From Pseudodesulfovibrio aespoeensis Aspo-2 (lineage in GTDB: Bacteria; Desulfobacterota; Desulfovibrionia; Desulfovibrionales; Desulfovibrionaceae): a DNA stretch of 64,000 bases. The position numbers and the translations under genes were made by a program. Position 1 is the stretch's first letter; each line of letters opens with the position of its first letter. This document shows positions 46,355 to 54,280 of the stretch, one piece after another. The DNA lies in contig NC_014844.1 of the NCBI RefSeq assembly GCF_000176915.2, forward strand, positions 186,001-250,000. The letters run 5' to 3'. A model generated the notes under the pieces. The model was given only the letters and a program-made list of their open reading frames with translations. It was not told the origin of the DNA and searched no databases.

Positions 46355-47098
46355 CTATTTCCTGGTCATGTCGCTCCACGCCCAGACCACGTTGCCGCCG
46401 ATGGCGCGGGTGATGTCGTCGTCGTAGTCGCGCCCCAGCCGGTAGGTGACAGGGGGGAAGTCGCGGCTGTTGTCCGAGTAGAAGATCAGTTCGAGGTCGC
46501 CGTCGAGCCGCTTGGTGTTGACCCGCTTGACCATGGTGCCGCCCTCGGGGCCGGGTTCGCAGACGAGCATGATCTTGCCCGCCGGGCTTGGATCGCGGTC
46601 GTTGCGGTCCACCAGGACGATGTCGCCGGGGTGCAGGGTGGGGACCATGGACAGCTCGTTCTTGCCGATCTCGACAGCCACCAGGTTGGACCGGAAGCGG
46701 ATGGACTCCTGGTGCCGCCAGACGAGCACCCAGCCCTCCACCTTGTCTTCGGGAATCAGGCCCGGCCCGGCGGCCACGGGCGAGCTGGCCAGGGGCACGG
46801 CCAGATAGTCGTCCGGCTGCGGATCGGGCGCGCCAATGGCCTGGGTCTTTTCCGGCAGGCGGAAGCAGACCTCCCTGGCCGCGTCCGCAGGCTCGTCGCC
46901 AAAGACCAGCGACACGCCGATGCGGTCCAGGATGTGGCCCAGCGAATCCGCGTTGAGCCCACGCTCCTGCTTGAGGAATCGGTTGAGCTGCGACGGGTCG
47001 ATGCCCAGTTCGTCGGCCATGCGCTTGTTGTTCGGGTACCGCTTGCCCCGGCCTATCCGGCTGAGGAGCGCCTCCCGCACGTCTTCGGTGAATCCCAT
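46355..47098 (-). CDS. CI/LexA-type repressor with intact S24 dyad
   Basis: The 247-residue protein has an N-terminal helix-turn-helix (NNKRMADELGIDPSQLNRFL, 23-42) and a C-terminal S24 domain. The catalytic Ser150 (LSMVPTLHPGD) and Lys191 (MVKRVN) are present, with an Ala110-Gly111 pair about 40 residues before the serine, as in LexA. It should therefore self-cleave when RecA is activated by DNA damage. ATG 47098 was chosen over 47104 because AAAGGGGA lies seven bases upstream. It heads an operon with the HEAT and DUF6941-like genes and is divergent from a DUF5675-like gene. Confidence 0.85.
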   Translation of the reverse strand: MGFTEDVREALLSRIGRGKRYPNNKRMADELGIDPSQLNRFLKQERGLNADSLGHILDRIGVSLVFGDEPADAAREVCFRLPEKTQAIGAPDPQPDDYLAVPLASSPVAAGPGLIPEDKVEGWVLVWRHQESIRFRSNLVAVEIGKNELSMVPTLHPGDIVLVDRNDRDPSPAGKIMLVCEPGPEGGTMVKRVNTKRLDGDLELIFYSDNSRDFPPVTYRLGRDYDDDITRAIGGNVVWAWSDMTRK

Positions 47099-47133
47099 GA
47101 GCATCCCCTTTGAATGATGCGAAGTTACGCATA

Positions 47134-47161
47134 CATATACACGAAATTTGATAAATGTCTA
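47134..47161 (-). promoter_or_regulatory. Promoter of the S24 repressor operon
   Basis: On the minus strand -35 TAGACA (47161-47156), 16-base spacer, -10 TATATG (47139-47134); start near 47127. It faces the divergent promoter at 47182; TGTC words at about 47156, 47165, 47195 and 47202 may be operator half-sites. Confidence 0.55.
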
Positions 47162-47181
47162 AAGCTGTCTGGCAAAAAATG

Positions 47182-47210
47182 TTGACTTGAATGTTGTCAG
47201 TTGTCTACAT
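47182..47210 (+). promoter_or_regulatory. Promoter of the DUF5675-like gene
   Basis: -35 TTGACT (47182-47187), 17-base spacer, -10 CTACAT (47205-47210). Back-to-back with the repressor promoter, so likely under its control. Confidence 0.5.
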
Positions 47211-47255
47211 TGCTTCTGTTCATGCCTGAGGGGAAACCCGCAAACGGAGGACTAT

Positions 47256-47669
47256 GTGACTGACAAATTTGAACTTATACGATTGGAAAGCAACGAGGCC
47301 GGAACCTTTGGCGCGCTCTGCCATGGCGGCCAGGTTTTCTGCCTGACCCTGGAACCGCCGGATCGGAACAATGCACCGGACATCTCCTGCATCCCGGCCG
47401 GGCGGTACAATTGCCGCCGGGTGCGTTCGCCGCGCTTTGGCCCCACCTTTGAGGTGACTGGCGTGCCAGGGCGCACGCACATCCTCTTTCACCAGGGCAA
47501 CGTGGCCGCCGACACCAACGGCTGCGTGTTGCTTGGCTCGCGCTACGGCGCACTGGGCCGGGTGCGCGGCGTGCTCGATTCCGGGGCGGCCTTCGGGGCC
47601 TTCATGGCCCGGTGCGACGGCCTTGACGGATTCGAACTGACCATCAGCAGAACGCAGGGGGAGGGGTGA
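47256..47669 (+). CDS. DUF5675-family protein
   Basis: A 137-residue protein with the DUF5675 pattern: an early GTFGALCHGGQVFCLTLEPP, SCIPAGRYNC, FEVTGVPGRTHILFHQGN and TNGCVLLG. The family is common in phage and integrated elements and is of unknown function. The HxGN...GC arrangement recalls the His and Cys of L,D-transpeptidases, but that is speculation. GTG 47256 has a CGGAGG site; the upstream in-frame ATG 47187 lies within the promoter and is rejected. The next gene overlaps its stop. Confidence 0.78.
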   Translation: MTDKFELIRLESNEAGTFGALCHGGQVFCLTLEPPDRNNAPDISCIPAGRYNCRRVRSPRFGPTFEVTGVPGRTHILFHQGNVAADTNGCVLLGSRYGALGRVRGVLDSGAAFGAFMARCDGLDGFELTISRTQGEG

Positions 47670-47671
47670 GC

Positions 47672-47902
47672 ATGGACTTCATCTGTCTGAAAGGGGCCAA
47701 GGACATCTGTCTGGCCGTGGGCGAAAACCCAAAGAACATGCACCTCCTGGTCCGGGTCCATGGCCTGCCTGCCTGGAAGCGGGGTATCAAGGGCACCTGG
47801 CGCGCCCTGCCCGAGGATCTGCGGGCGTGGATGCGCGAGCAGCGGGACCGCCATCTGGAGCGGCCCCCCCTGGCCCCTGGGCCGGACTGCGTGGAACACT
47901 GA
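47672..47902 (+). CDS. Small hypothetical protein, 76 residues
   Basis: Translates to a basic protein starting MDFICLKGAKDICLAVGENP, with a Trp-rich middle (LPAWKRGIKGTWRALP). Not recognised. It is three bases downstream of the DUF5675-like stop, with GGGGGAGGGG upstream; GTG 47666 is an alternative start. Probably cotranscribed with the DUF5675-like gene. Confidence 0.62.
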   Translation: MDFICLKGAKDICLAVGENPKNMHLLVRVHGLPAWKRGIKGTWRALPEDLRAWMREQRDRHLERPPLAPGPDCVEH

Positions 47903-47947
47903 GACTCATGACCGCTGCCGGGCGGCGCGGCTCGGCTTGTGGCCGGA

Positions 47948-48799
47948 TCAGGCCGCAGGCTGGATGGCGTCGCCCGCAGCCATGGGCAGCGGGCCGAACG
48001 TGCCGGGCAGGGGCTGCATGACCGGGTGGCGGATGGCCCACGCGCCGCTGACGCCCGCGCCTCGCTCCTGTCCGTCACGCCCGTTGGCGGCTGGCCCGGC
48101 TTCCCAGGCCGAGGCGGCGTAGCGCACGCCCTGGTCCGGTTCGCGCAGGGACATCTGCTCGGCCTGGGCCAGGGCGGATTCCATCCGGTCGAGCCGGGCG
48201 GCCAGGGGATCGGGCACATGGCCCGGCCTGACGGCGGCGACCATGGCAGGCGGCATGGCCGGGACAGAGCGAGTGGTTGCTTCTGGCCGGGCAGGTCTGT
48301 CCGCACGTCTGTCGGCAGGTCTGTCGGCAGGTCTGGCCAGGGGCATAACCATGGGATCGGGTGATGGAGCGTTCGCCGCCAGGACCACGGCTGCATCAGG
48401 CAAGGGCATGGCCGTTGTCCGCGACACAGGGGGTGTCAAGGCGGCCTGCACTGCCGGGGCGTCTGTGGAATCAGGCGGTCCGGCCTGTGCCAGCATGATT
48501 TCGGTGTCGGGCTGCCCCGGTTCAGCGGCGTCGTCGCCCATGAGCCAGGCGAACTTGTCGCCCAGCACCTCGTCCGGGGTCTTGTCGTTGACCGCGTACT
48601 GGTAGGTGTATTCGCCCACGGTATAGGCCGTGCCTGCGTACTGGATCGGGCCGGGCGCGACCAGTCCGAGCACGCCGAACATGGCGTTGACGGCCAGACA
48701 GCCGCTCAGGGCTCCGGGCAGGGCCGCGCACAGCAGGGCCAGGGGGGCTGCCCGCAGGACGAATCGGCAGAGTGCGTGTGTCATGCCCAGGCCATGCAT
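47948..48799 (-). CDS. Lipoprotein with Pro/Ala/Arg/Asp repeat region
   Basis: A 283-residue predicted lipoprotein: the signal ends in the lipobox LSGC (Cys about residue 34), then a conserved-looking segment YAGTAYTVGEYTYQYAVNDK and a long low-complexity part. A tandem RPAD-type repeat is encoded by four 12-base DNA repeats (48290-48337). Family not recognised. Start 48799 has ACGGGGA upstream; 48784 is an alternative. Confidence 0.65.
   Translation of the reverse strand: MHGLGMTHALCRFVLRAAPLALLCAALPGALSGCLAVNAMFGVLGLVAPGPIQYAGTAYTVGEYTYQYAVNDKTPDEVLGDKFAWLMGDDAAEPGQPDTEIMLAQAGPPDSTDAPAVQAALTPPVSRTTAMPLPDAAVVLAANAPSPDPMVMPLARPADRPADRRADRPARPEATTRSVPAMPPAMVAAVRPGHVPDPLAARLDRMESALAQAEQMSLREPDQGVRYAASAWEAGPAANGRDGQERGAGVSGAWAIRHPVMQPLPGTFGPLPMAAGDAIQPAA
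48290..48337 (-). repeat. Four tandem 12-bp repeats in the lipoprotein gene
   Basis: Units at 48290, 48302, 48314 and 48326 resemble GGCAGGTCTGTC. They keep frame and encode repeated Pro-Ala-Asp-Arg on the minus strand. Confidence 0.8.
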
Positions 48800-48918
48800 T
48801 CCCCGTACCGTGGAGAAATTAACATGGAAAATTGACCGATTGCAGCCGCGTCAGGCCGGGGCGGCACACATTGCCCGGCACAAAGGCCGAAAAACGGGTG
48901 CCGGAAAACGGGCGCGGG

Positions 48919-50352
48919 TTATTTGCCGTCCGTGGAGGCCGGGGCGCACAGGGTGTTGATGGAGGTGACCGTCTCCAGAATGATGCCTTCTGGCCGGGCG
49001 AGGGTGGGCAATTCCAGCCCCGGCTCCAGGGTGGTGATGACCGCGCCGCCGATGATCTTGCGTCCGGGCTTGTCGCCGGTCATGGTCTTGAGCCCCCAGA
49101 CCGCGTGAAAGACCACGGGCTCGCCGTCCAGCTGGCCGAGGTAGAGCATGATGTGGCCCGGCTTGCCCACCAGGGTCAGGAATGGCGTGGCCCGGTCCAT
49201 GATGACCTGTTTTTTGGACTGCCGGTCGAGCCCGGCCAGAGTGACCACCTCGCCCACCTTGGCCTGCGGGCTCGAATTGCGCGGCAGCATGATGCCAAAG
49301 GCGGCCATCAGGTCCATGACCGCCTGGGAGCAGTCGCGCCCCTCGTAGAGGCCGCCCCAGCCGTAGGGCCTGCCGAGCATGGCGTTGATCAGCCGGGTAA
49401 AGTTGGCGGGCGTGGCCGGAACAGGCGCGTTTTGGGCCACGGATTCGGGCAGGAAGGCCACCTGGGCCACGGCCTCGCCGCGCTGGCCGCGCACCGGGAT
49501 GACAAAGGCGATGCCGTTGTTGCCAAAGCCGCCTTCAAGCATGGGCAGGATGGCGCCGATGTGGGTGGTGAAGCGGTAGTTGCCGTCGCAGTCGAGCACG
49601 GGCACGTCGTCGCGGGTGATTGTCCCGTAGCTGCCGGTGCGGAAGAATTTCTCGAACCCGTCGTCCACCCAGGCGATGTCCGTGGCCCTGACCCAGCCGA
49701 AGGTGAACCGGCTCTCGACCAGCACCCAGGCCCGGTCCGCGCTGGTGTGGGTGGCCAGGAGCGGGGTTCCGGCCAGGAGCAGCGAATTCTGCATGATGTC
49801 AAAGGGGAAGCCCTCGCCCGCCCGCGACGGGTCGTGGAACGAGGGGGGGGACGTGGGCAGCACGCGCATGTTGGCGTTGGTCACGGCAATGGCCCGGCGG
49901 CTCATGGACGGGTACTGGTCCTGGCGGGCGTATTCGCGCATGTTTTCCAGCCATTCCGGGGCGCGGGGCAGGGTGTTCTCGCCGTATATCCGGGCGTTGC
50001 CGTAGGCGGCAAAACCCCAGTACGCCTCGTCCGCTGTGATCAACGCCTTGGTTCTGCCCCAGGGGGCGAAGTGGGCGTCGAGAAAGCTGGTGTAGCTCGC
50101 GGCCTGTGCTTCCTGCGAGACGAGGAGGGTATCCGGATCAAGCCCATGATAGGCCCCGGCATCCTGGTGCAGGGTGAGCAGATCGGCCACAGGGCCGTCC
50201 TTGAGGCGCGGCGAACAGGCACCCAGGGCCAGGAGCAGCGTCAGGAGTATTGTCAGTCCACAGGCCAGGGAGCGCGCCGGAAGGCAGGCGCCGCGCCAGA
50301 CGGAGCGCACAGGGTGGAGGCAGGAGACACCGGAGAACGGGATTTTGATCAT
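48919..50352 (-). CDS. SH3/NlpC-P60 (C40) cell-wall peptidase lipoprotein
   Basis: A predicted outer- or inner-membrane-anchored peptidoglycan hydrolase of about 477 residues. The signal ends in the lipobox LGAC. It is followed by a helical N-terminal domain, two SH3-like domains in the middle and an NlpC/P60 domain with catalytic Cys in GRDCSQAVMDLM and His in GKPGHIMLYLG. This architecture is typical of Desulfovibrio C40 peptidases. Start is uncertain: 50352 gives a long signal; 50400 adds 16 residues; neither has a clear ribosome site. Confidence 0.85.
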   Translation of the reverse strand: MIKIPFSGVSCLHPVRSVWRGACLPARSLACGLTILLTLLLALGACSPRLKDGPVADLLTLHQDAGAYHGLDPDTLLVSQEAQAASYTSFLDAHFAPWGRTKALITADEAYWGFAAYGNARIYGENTLPRAPEWLENMREYARQDQYPSMSRRAIAVTNANMRVLPTSPPSFHDPSRAGEGFPFDIMQNSLLLAGTPLLATHTSADRAWVLVESRFTFGWVRATDIAWVDDGFEKFFRTGSYGTITRDDVPVLDCDGNYRFTTHIGAILPMLEGGFGNNGIAFVIPVRGQRGEAVAQVAFLPESVAQNAPVPATPANFTRLINAMLGRPYGWGGLYEGRDCSQAVMDLMAAFGIMLPRNSSPQAKVGEVVTLAGLDRQSKKQVIMDRATPFLTLVGKPGHIMLYLGQLDGEPVVFHAVWGLKTMTGDKPGRKIIGGAVITTLEPGLELPTLARPEGIILETVTSINTLCAPASTDGK

Positions 50353-50419
50353 AATTGCAGTCGATCCGGTTTTGGGAGAAAAGTCAACAGCCTGCCTCAT
50401 CCGCCCTGGCCCTGTGCCG

Positions 50420-50992
50420 TCATTTCATGAACTTCTTGCCCGCGCTGAATCCCTTGGCCAGGGCCGGGCCGACGCCGTGGTAGGTGCCTGCGCCCGGCGC
50501 ATAGATCAGGGGCAGCACCTTGGTCAGGTCCGGATGCTTGTCCTCCAGGAGCTTGTCGTGGTCGCACTTCACGTCCTTGATCTCGCCCACCATCATGGTG
50601 TGCGCGCCCAGCTCATAGGTGTGGATCAGCGCGCACTCGATCACCAGCGGGAATTCGTCGATATAGGGCGCGTCCACCAGCTCGCTGCGCACCGGGGTCA
50701 ACCCCGTGGCCGCGAACTTGTCGGTCTTGCGGCCCGAGACGATGCCCAGGTAGTCGGCCTCGGCCACCAGCCACTGCGGGCAGACGCTGACTGTGAACGC
50801 CTTGTGGTGCATGATGCCCGCAAAGGTGTGGCGGCCAGGGCGCACGGACACGGTCAGGCAGGGCGGCTGGGAGGAGCAGATGCCGCCCCAGGCCGCGATC
50901 ATGGCGTTTGGCTTGCCGTCGGTGTCGTAGGAGCCCACGGCCCAGGTCGGGGTGGGTTGGGCCAGGGTGGCGGCTCCAAGGGATTTTTTCAT
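50420..50992 (-). CDS. Flavoredoxin/flavin reductase family protein
   Basis: An FMN-binding flavoprotein of 190 residues, normal for flavoredoxin, which transfers electrons in sulfate reducers (linked to thiosulfate reduction in D. gigas and D. vulgaris). It has the flavin reductase-like fold: NAMIAAWGGICSSQPPCLTVSVRPGRHT near the N-terminus (residues 29-56, quoted here in part), SGRKTDKFAATGL and EFPLVIECALIH. ATG 50992 follows AGGAGACGCATC. Monocistronic. Confidence 0.85.
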   Translation of the reverse strand: MKKSLGAATLAQPTPTWAVGSYDTDGKPNAMIAAWGGICSSQPPCLTVSVRPGRHTFAGIMHHKAFTVSVCPQWLVAEADYLGIVSGRKTDKFAATGLTPVRSELVDAPYIDEFPLVIECALIHTYELGAHTMMVGEIKDVKCDHDKLLEDKHPDLTKVLPLIYAPGAGTYHGVGPALAKGFSAGKKFMK

Positions 50993-51095
50993 GATGCGTC
51001 TCCTTTTTTGTCAAGGATACGCAAGTCGGCATCAAAAGAAAACACGGTCTTTGCCCAAACTCGCGCTGTGGGCGCGGGGCGTCGCGGGTGGCGGT

Positions 51096-51800
51096 TTATT
51101 GCTCGTCCCTGGCCCAGCGGGCCACTGGAATGATCCACTCGGGCAGGGGCTGGTAAAACAGCCCGTGCCCCTTGCTCGATCTGATGCGGGTTTCCTGGAA
51201 GACCAGTCCGCCGCCCGTGGCCTGCTCGACCGCACCCTGGCACGACCCGGCCTCCATGTCGTTGGCCGCGAAGACGGAGAGCATCCGCCCCTTGAGGCGC
51301 GCCCCCCGCTTCTTGGCCAGGAACTGCTCGAAGGCGAAGCCGTTGCGGCCTGTGCCGCACCCGGCCATGATCACGTAGCCCACCCTTGGGTCGCCCAGGC
51401 CTGACGAGACCAGCAGGGCCACAAAGCCGCCCTTGGAGTACCCGGCCACGGTGATGTTGCCTGGCGCGACGCCTGCGGCCATGAGGACGCGCATCCGCCT
51501 GATTACCTCGGCTGCGCTCCGGTTGGCGTTGTCCTGCATGGGGATGTCGTCGATGACGGTGAGCCCGCGGTCCTCGAAATGGGCCACGATGTCGCTGGTC
51601 TGGTATGCGCCGTACCGTGGGCTGACCGCGGGCGGCTCCCCGGCCTTGTGCGCGGGCTGGCCGTGCAGGTAGAAGAGATAGCGCGCCTGGGGATCGACCC
51701 CGGCCATGGCCTGGTCAAAGGTGATGGCCCGGACCGGATGGGGGGCGAGCAGCACGGCCAGGGACAGGACAAGGGCGAAGAACGGGACACGGCACGGCAT
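51096..51800 (-). CDS. Secreted alpha/beta-hydrolase-like protein
   Basis: A 234-residue protein with a signal peptide (residues 1-25, ending PVRA). It shows the nucleophile elbow GYSKGG near residue 121, an early LFYLHGQ segment, a late NDMEAG acidic stretch and a final KGHGLF histidine, all compatible with an alpha/beta hydrolase. Two cysteines (GCGTG and GSCQG) may form a disulfide. Probably periplasmic; substrate unknown. Confidence 0.7.
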   Translation of the reverse strand: MPCRVPFFALVLSLAVLLAPHPVRAITFDQAMAGVDPQARYLFYLHGQPAHKAGEPPAVSPRYGAYQTSDIVAHFEDRGLTVIDDIPMQDNANRSAAEVIRRMRVLMAAGVAPGNITVAGYSKGGFVALLVSSGLGDPRVGYVIMAGCGTGRNGFAFEQFLAKKRGARLKGRMLSVFAANDMEAGSCQGAVEQATGGGLVFQETRIRSSKGHGLFYQPLPEWIIPVARWARDEQ

Positions 51801-51854
51801 GGCGGCTCCGGGGTTGCTAAGTGGAAGATCAGCCTAGCCGCCAGCCCGGCAAAA

Positions 51855-51882
51855 AGCAAAGGGGGCGTCGGATGACGCCCCC
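51855..51882 (-). terminator. Terminator of the CZB chemoreceptor gene
   Basis: GGGGGCGTC (51861-51869) pairs with GACGCCCCC (51874-51882), loop GGAT. Read on the minus strand it is followed by TTTGCTTTTTGCC, a good T-run. Confidence 0.8.
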
Positions 51883-51908
51883 GTGCTTGTGGTGTCTGGT
51901 GGAGCGGC

Positions 51909-53966
51909 CTAGAAGCGCTCGTAGTCGTCCCTGTCCATGTCCAGGTCGACGCCGGCGGCCAGGGCGGGCGGTGCGCCCCGTCTGGCCTTGGCCGCCTTGG
52001 CAGCGTCCGAGCCGGATGAGGCGGGCAGGGCGGTCCGCTGCCCGCGGCTGGCAGTCACTGTGGCCTTGCGGGTCTGGGGTCCACTGCCGTCCACCTTGAA
52101 GAAGGTCATGGCGTGGGCCAGGGCCTGGGCCTGGGCGGACAATTCTTCAGAGGTGGAGGCCATTTCCTCCGAGGCCGAGGCATTGCCCTGGATGACCTTG
52201 TCGAGCTGGCCGATGGCAAGGCTGATCTCGTTGACGCCCTTGTCCTGCTCCATGCAACTGGCTGTGATCTCCTGGATCAGTTCGGCGGTCCGGCTGATCT
52301 GTGGGACGAGCTCCTGGAGCATGCGCCCGGCCTTGTCGGCCACGCCCATGGAGGTGTCCGAGAGCTCGCCGATCTCCTCGGCGGCGTGCCCGCTGCGCTC
52401 GGCCAGTTGGCGCACCTCGGCGGCGACCACGGCAAAGCCCTTGCCGTGCTCACCCGCCCTGGCCGCCTCGATGGCCGCGTTGAGGGCCAGCAGGTTGGTC
52501 TGACGGGCGATGTCCTGGATGATGGTGATGCGCTCGGCAATGCTCTTCAGGGCGCTCACGGCCTCGGTCACGGCCAGGCCGCTCTCGCTGGCTCCCTGGG
52601 CGGCCTTGTTGGCAATGGTCTCGGTCTGCCGGGCGTTGTCCGTGTTGGAGCGCACGCCTGCGCTCATTTCTTCCATGGAGGCGGATATCTCCTCGATGGA
52701 GGAGGCCTGCTCGGTGACGGACTGGGACAGGGACTGGGCTGCGGCGGAAAGCTCCTCGCTGCCTGCGGACACGCCTTCGGCCACGGAGTTGACATCGCCC
52801 ACCACCCGGTTGAGGTGGTTGGCCATGTCCGTCAGGGAGGAGGCAAGCTGGCCCACCTCGTCGTCCTGGCTGATGTCCACGGTGGCGCGCAGGTCGCCGG
52901 TGGCCACGGTCTGGGCGAATTCCATGCCCTTGCGCAGCGGGCCGATGATGCCTCTGGCGATGATCCAGGCCAGGAACACGCCCAGGACCACGGCCACGGC
53001 GTTGAAGATGACCACGCCGGACTCTGTTTCCGAAGCGTGTTTCAGCATCACCTCGTCGGTCATGATGTCCCTGGAGATGACGGTCATGCTCTCGTTGAGC
53101 AGTCGCTGGACCTGGTTCAGCTCCGGGATGGTCACGGCGGCGAACACCTGTTTGGCCTCGTCATATCCCTTCTGGCGGCTGTCGAGCAGGCCGATCATGC
53201 CGTCGATGGCGGCCAGGGTCTCCTGGGCCAGGGGCGCGGTGGTGTCCATGAAATAACGCAGGGCGGCGGTCCTGTCCCCCTCTTCCAGCAGCTCGTTGAT
53301 CTCGATGGCGGACTCGTGCAGGGCGGCATGGGGGTCAAAGATGGCCTGCACCCGCGTCCCGAACTCCGGGTCCGCGCGCATCTGCCTTTCGGTTTCGGGC
53401 GCGTAGAGCCACACGCCCAGGTTGCACTTGTGCGGATCGGTCTGCACCGTGGCAGCCTGCCCGGACTGGCTGAGGAAGGTGTCGCGGATGACGGCCATCC
53501 AGTTGAGGTGGTCGAGTTTCTTCTCGCGCAGATAGGAGCCGAGCTGCACGTCAGCCGGGGCATACTTGCTCCCGATCTCCACTGCAGAGGCGTGGAGCGC
53601 GTTGTGGTGGGCCTCGATCTCGGCCAGGAGCGGCTTGATGCCCGGCACCATCTGCTCGGCCTTGATTCTGGCGTCGCTGTAGTACCATTTGCCAAAGGCG
53701 CACTGGCGGGGGTCGGTCTGCACGTCCAGAGTGTGGACGTCGGTGTTGGTCAGCAGTTCATTGACCTTTTCAGCCCATTTGAGGTGATCGACCACCTTTT
53801 CGGTGAAATTGCCGCGTAGGGCGTTGCCGCCGATCACCTCCTCGGCATCGCCCACGATGCTGGTGATGCCGAAGAAGGCCCAGCCGCCAAGGGCGACAAT
53901 CAGCAAAAGAAGTGTCCCGAAACCAATGCCGAATTTGACGCAAAGTTTGCAATCTCTCCAACGCAT
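51909..53966 (-). CDS. Chemoreceptor with two periplasmic CZB-like zinc-binding modules
   Basis: A 685-residue methyl-accepting protein: TM1 (about 14-34), sensor region, TM2 (about 318-340), HAMP, and a signalling domain with the usual [19 protein letters not shown] tip. The sensor has two CZB-like modules: His61, Cys89 (QCAFGKW), His121 and His125; then His153, Cys181 (KCNLGVW), His213 and His217. CZB domains bind zinc, and most known ones are cytoplasmic and single. It ends DYERF, like the EFERF of the other receptor. ATG 53966 follows a GGGGGG-rich ribosome site. Confidence 0.92.
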   Translation of the reverse strand: MRWRDCKLCVKFGIGFGTLLLLIVALGGWAFFGITSIVGDAEEVIGGNALRGNFTEKVVDHLKWAEKVNELLTNTDVHTLDVQTDPRQCAFGKWYYSDARIKAEQMVPGIKPLLAEIEAHHNALHASAVEIGSKYAPADVQLGSYLREKKLDHLNWMAVIRDTFLSQSGQAATVQTDPHKCNLGVWLYAPETERQMRADPEFGTRVQAIFDPHAALHESAIEINELLEEGDRTAALRYFMDTTAPLAQETLAAIDGMIGLLDSRQKGYDEAKQVFAAVTIPELNQVQRLLNESMTVISRDIMTDEVMLKHASETESGVVIFNAVAVVLGVFLAWIIARGIIGPLRKGMEFAQTVATGDLRATVDISQDDEVGQLASSLTDMANHLNRVVGDVNSVAEGVSAGSEELSAAAQSLSQSVTEQASSIEEISASMEEMSAGVRSNTDNARQTETIANKAAQGASESGLAVTEAVSALKSIAERITIIQDIARQTNLLALNAAIEAARAGEHGKGFAVVAAEVRQLAERSGHAAEEIGELSDTSMGVADKAGRMLQELVPQISRTAELIQEITASCMEQDKGVNEISLAIGQLDKVIQGNASASEEMASTSEELSAQAQALAHAMTFFKVDGSGPQTRKATVTASRGQRTALPASSGSDAAKAAKARRGAPPALAAGVDLDMDRDDYERF

Positions 53967-54280
53967 GGAACCCCCCTCAAGTGTGATCGACGTTTCCCTC
54001 GGCTTTTGCCGTATCAGCTTGGACAGCTTTTCCCCAGGTCAGGACAGTATGATCGGGTCTATGGCATCGATTCTGGCTGATAGATATTATATTGTTTTTA
54101 TAATGCGGCGATGCCACGGCGGTTGTCGAAGTCGGGCATTGCCAAGGGGTGGTTCGGGCTGTCTGGAAAGGGGCTGGCAGGGGGCGCGGCTGCTGGGGGT
54201 ATGCGGGGTATGGTGACGCTTATCGGTCGCTTTATTTTTCAGTGATTTCTGTCCGGAATAACATTTTTTTTAATAAAAAA
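53967..54280. other. AT-rich intergenic region
   Basis: 314 bases between two minus-strand genes. The part near 54060-54110 is AT-rich and probably holds the chemoreceptor promoter; AT-tracts at 54262-54285 lie just after the HD-GYP stop. No gene seen. Confidence 0.5.
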
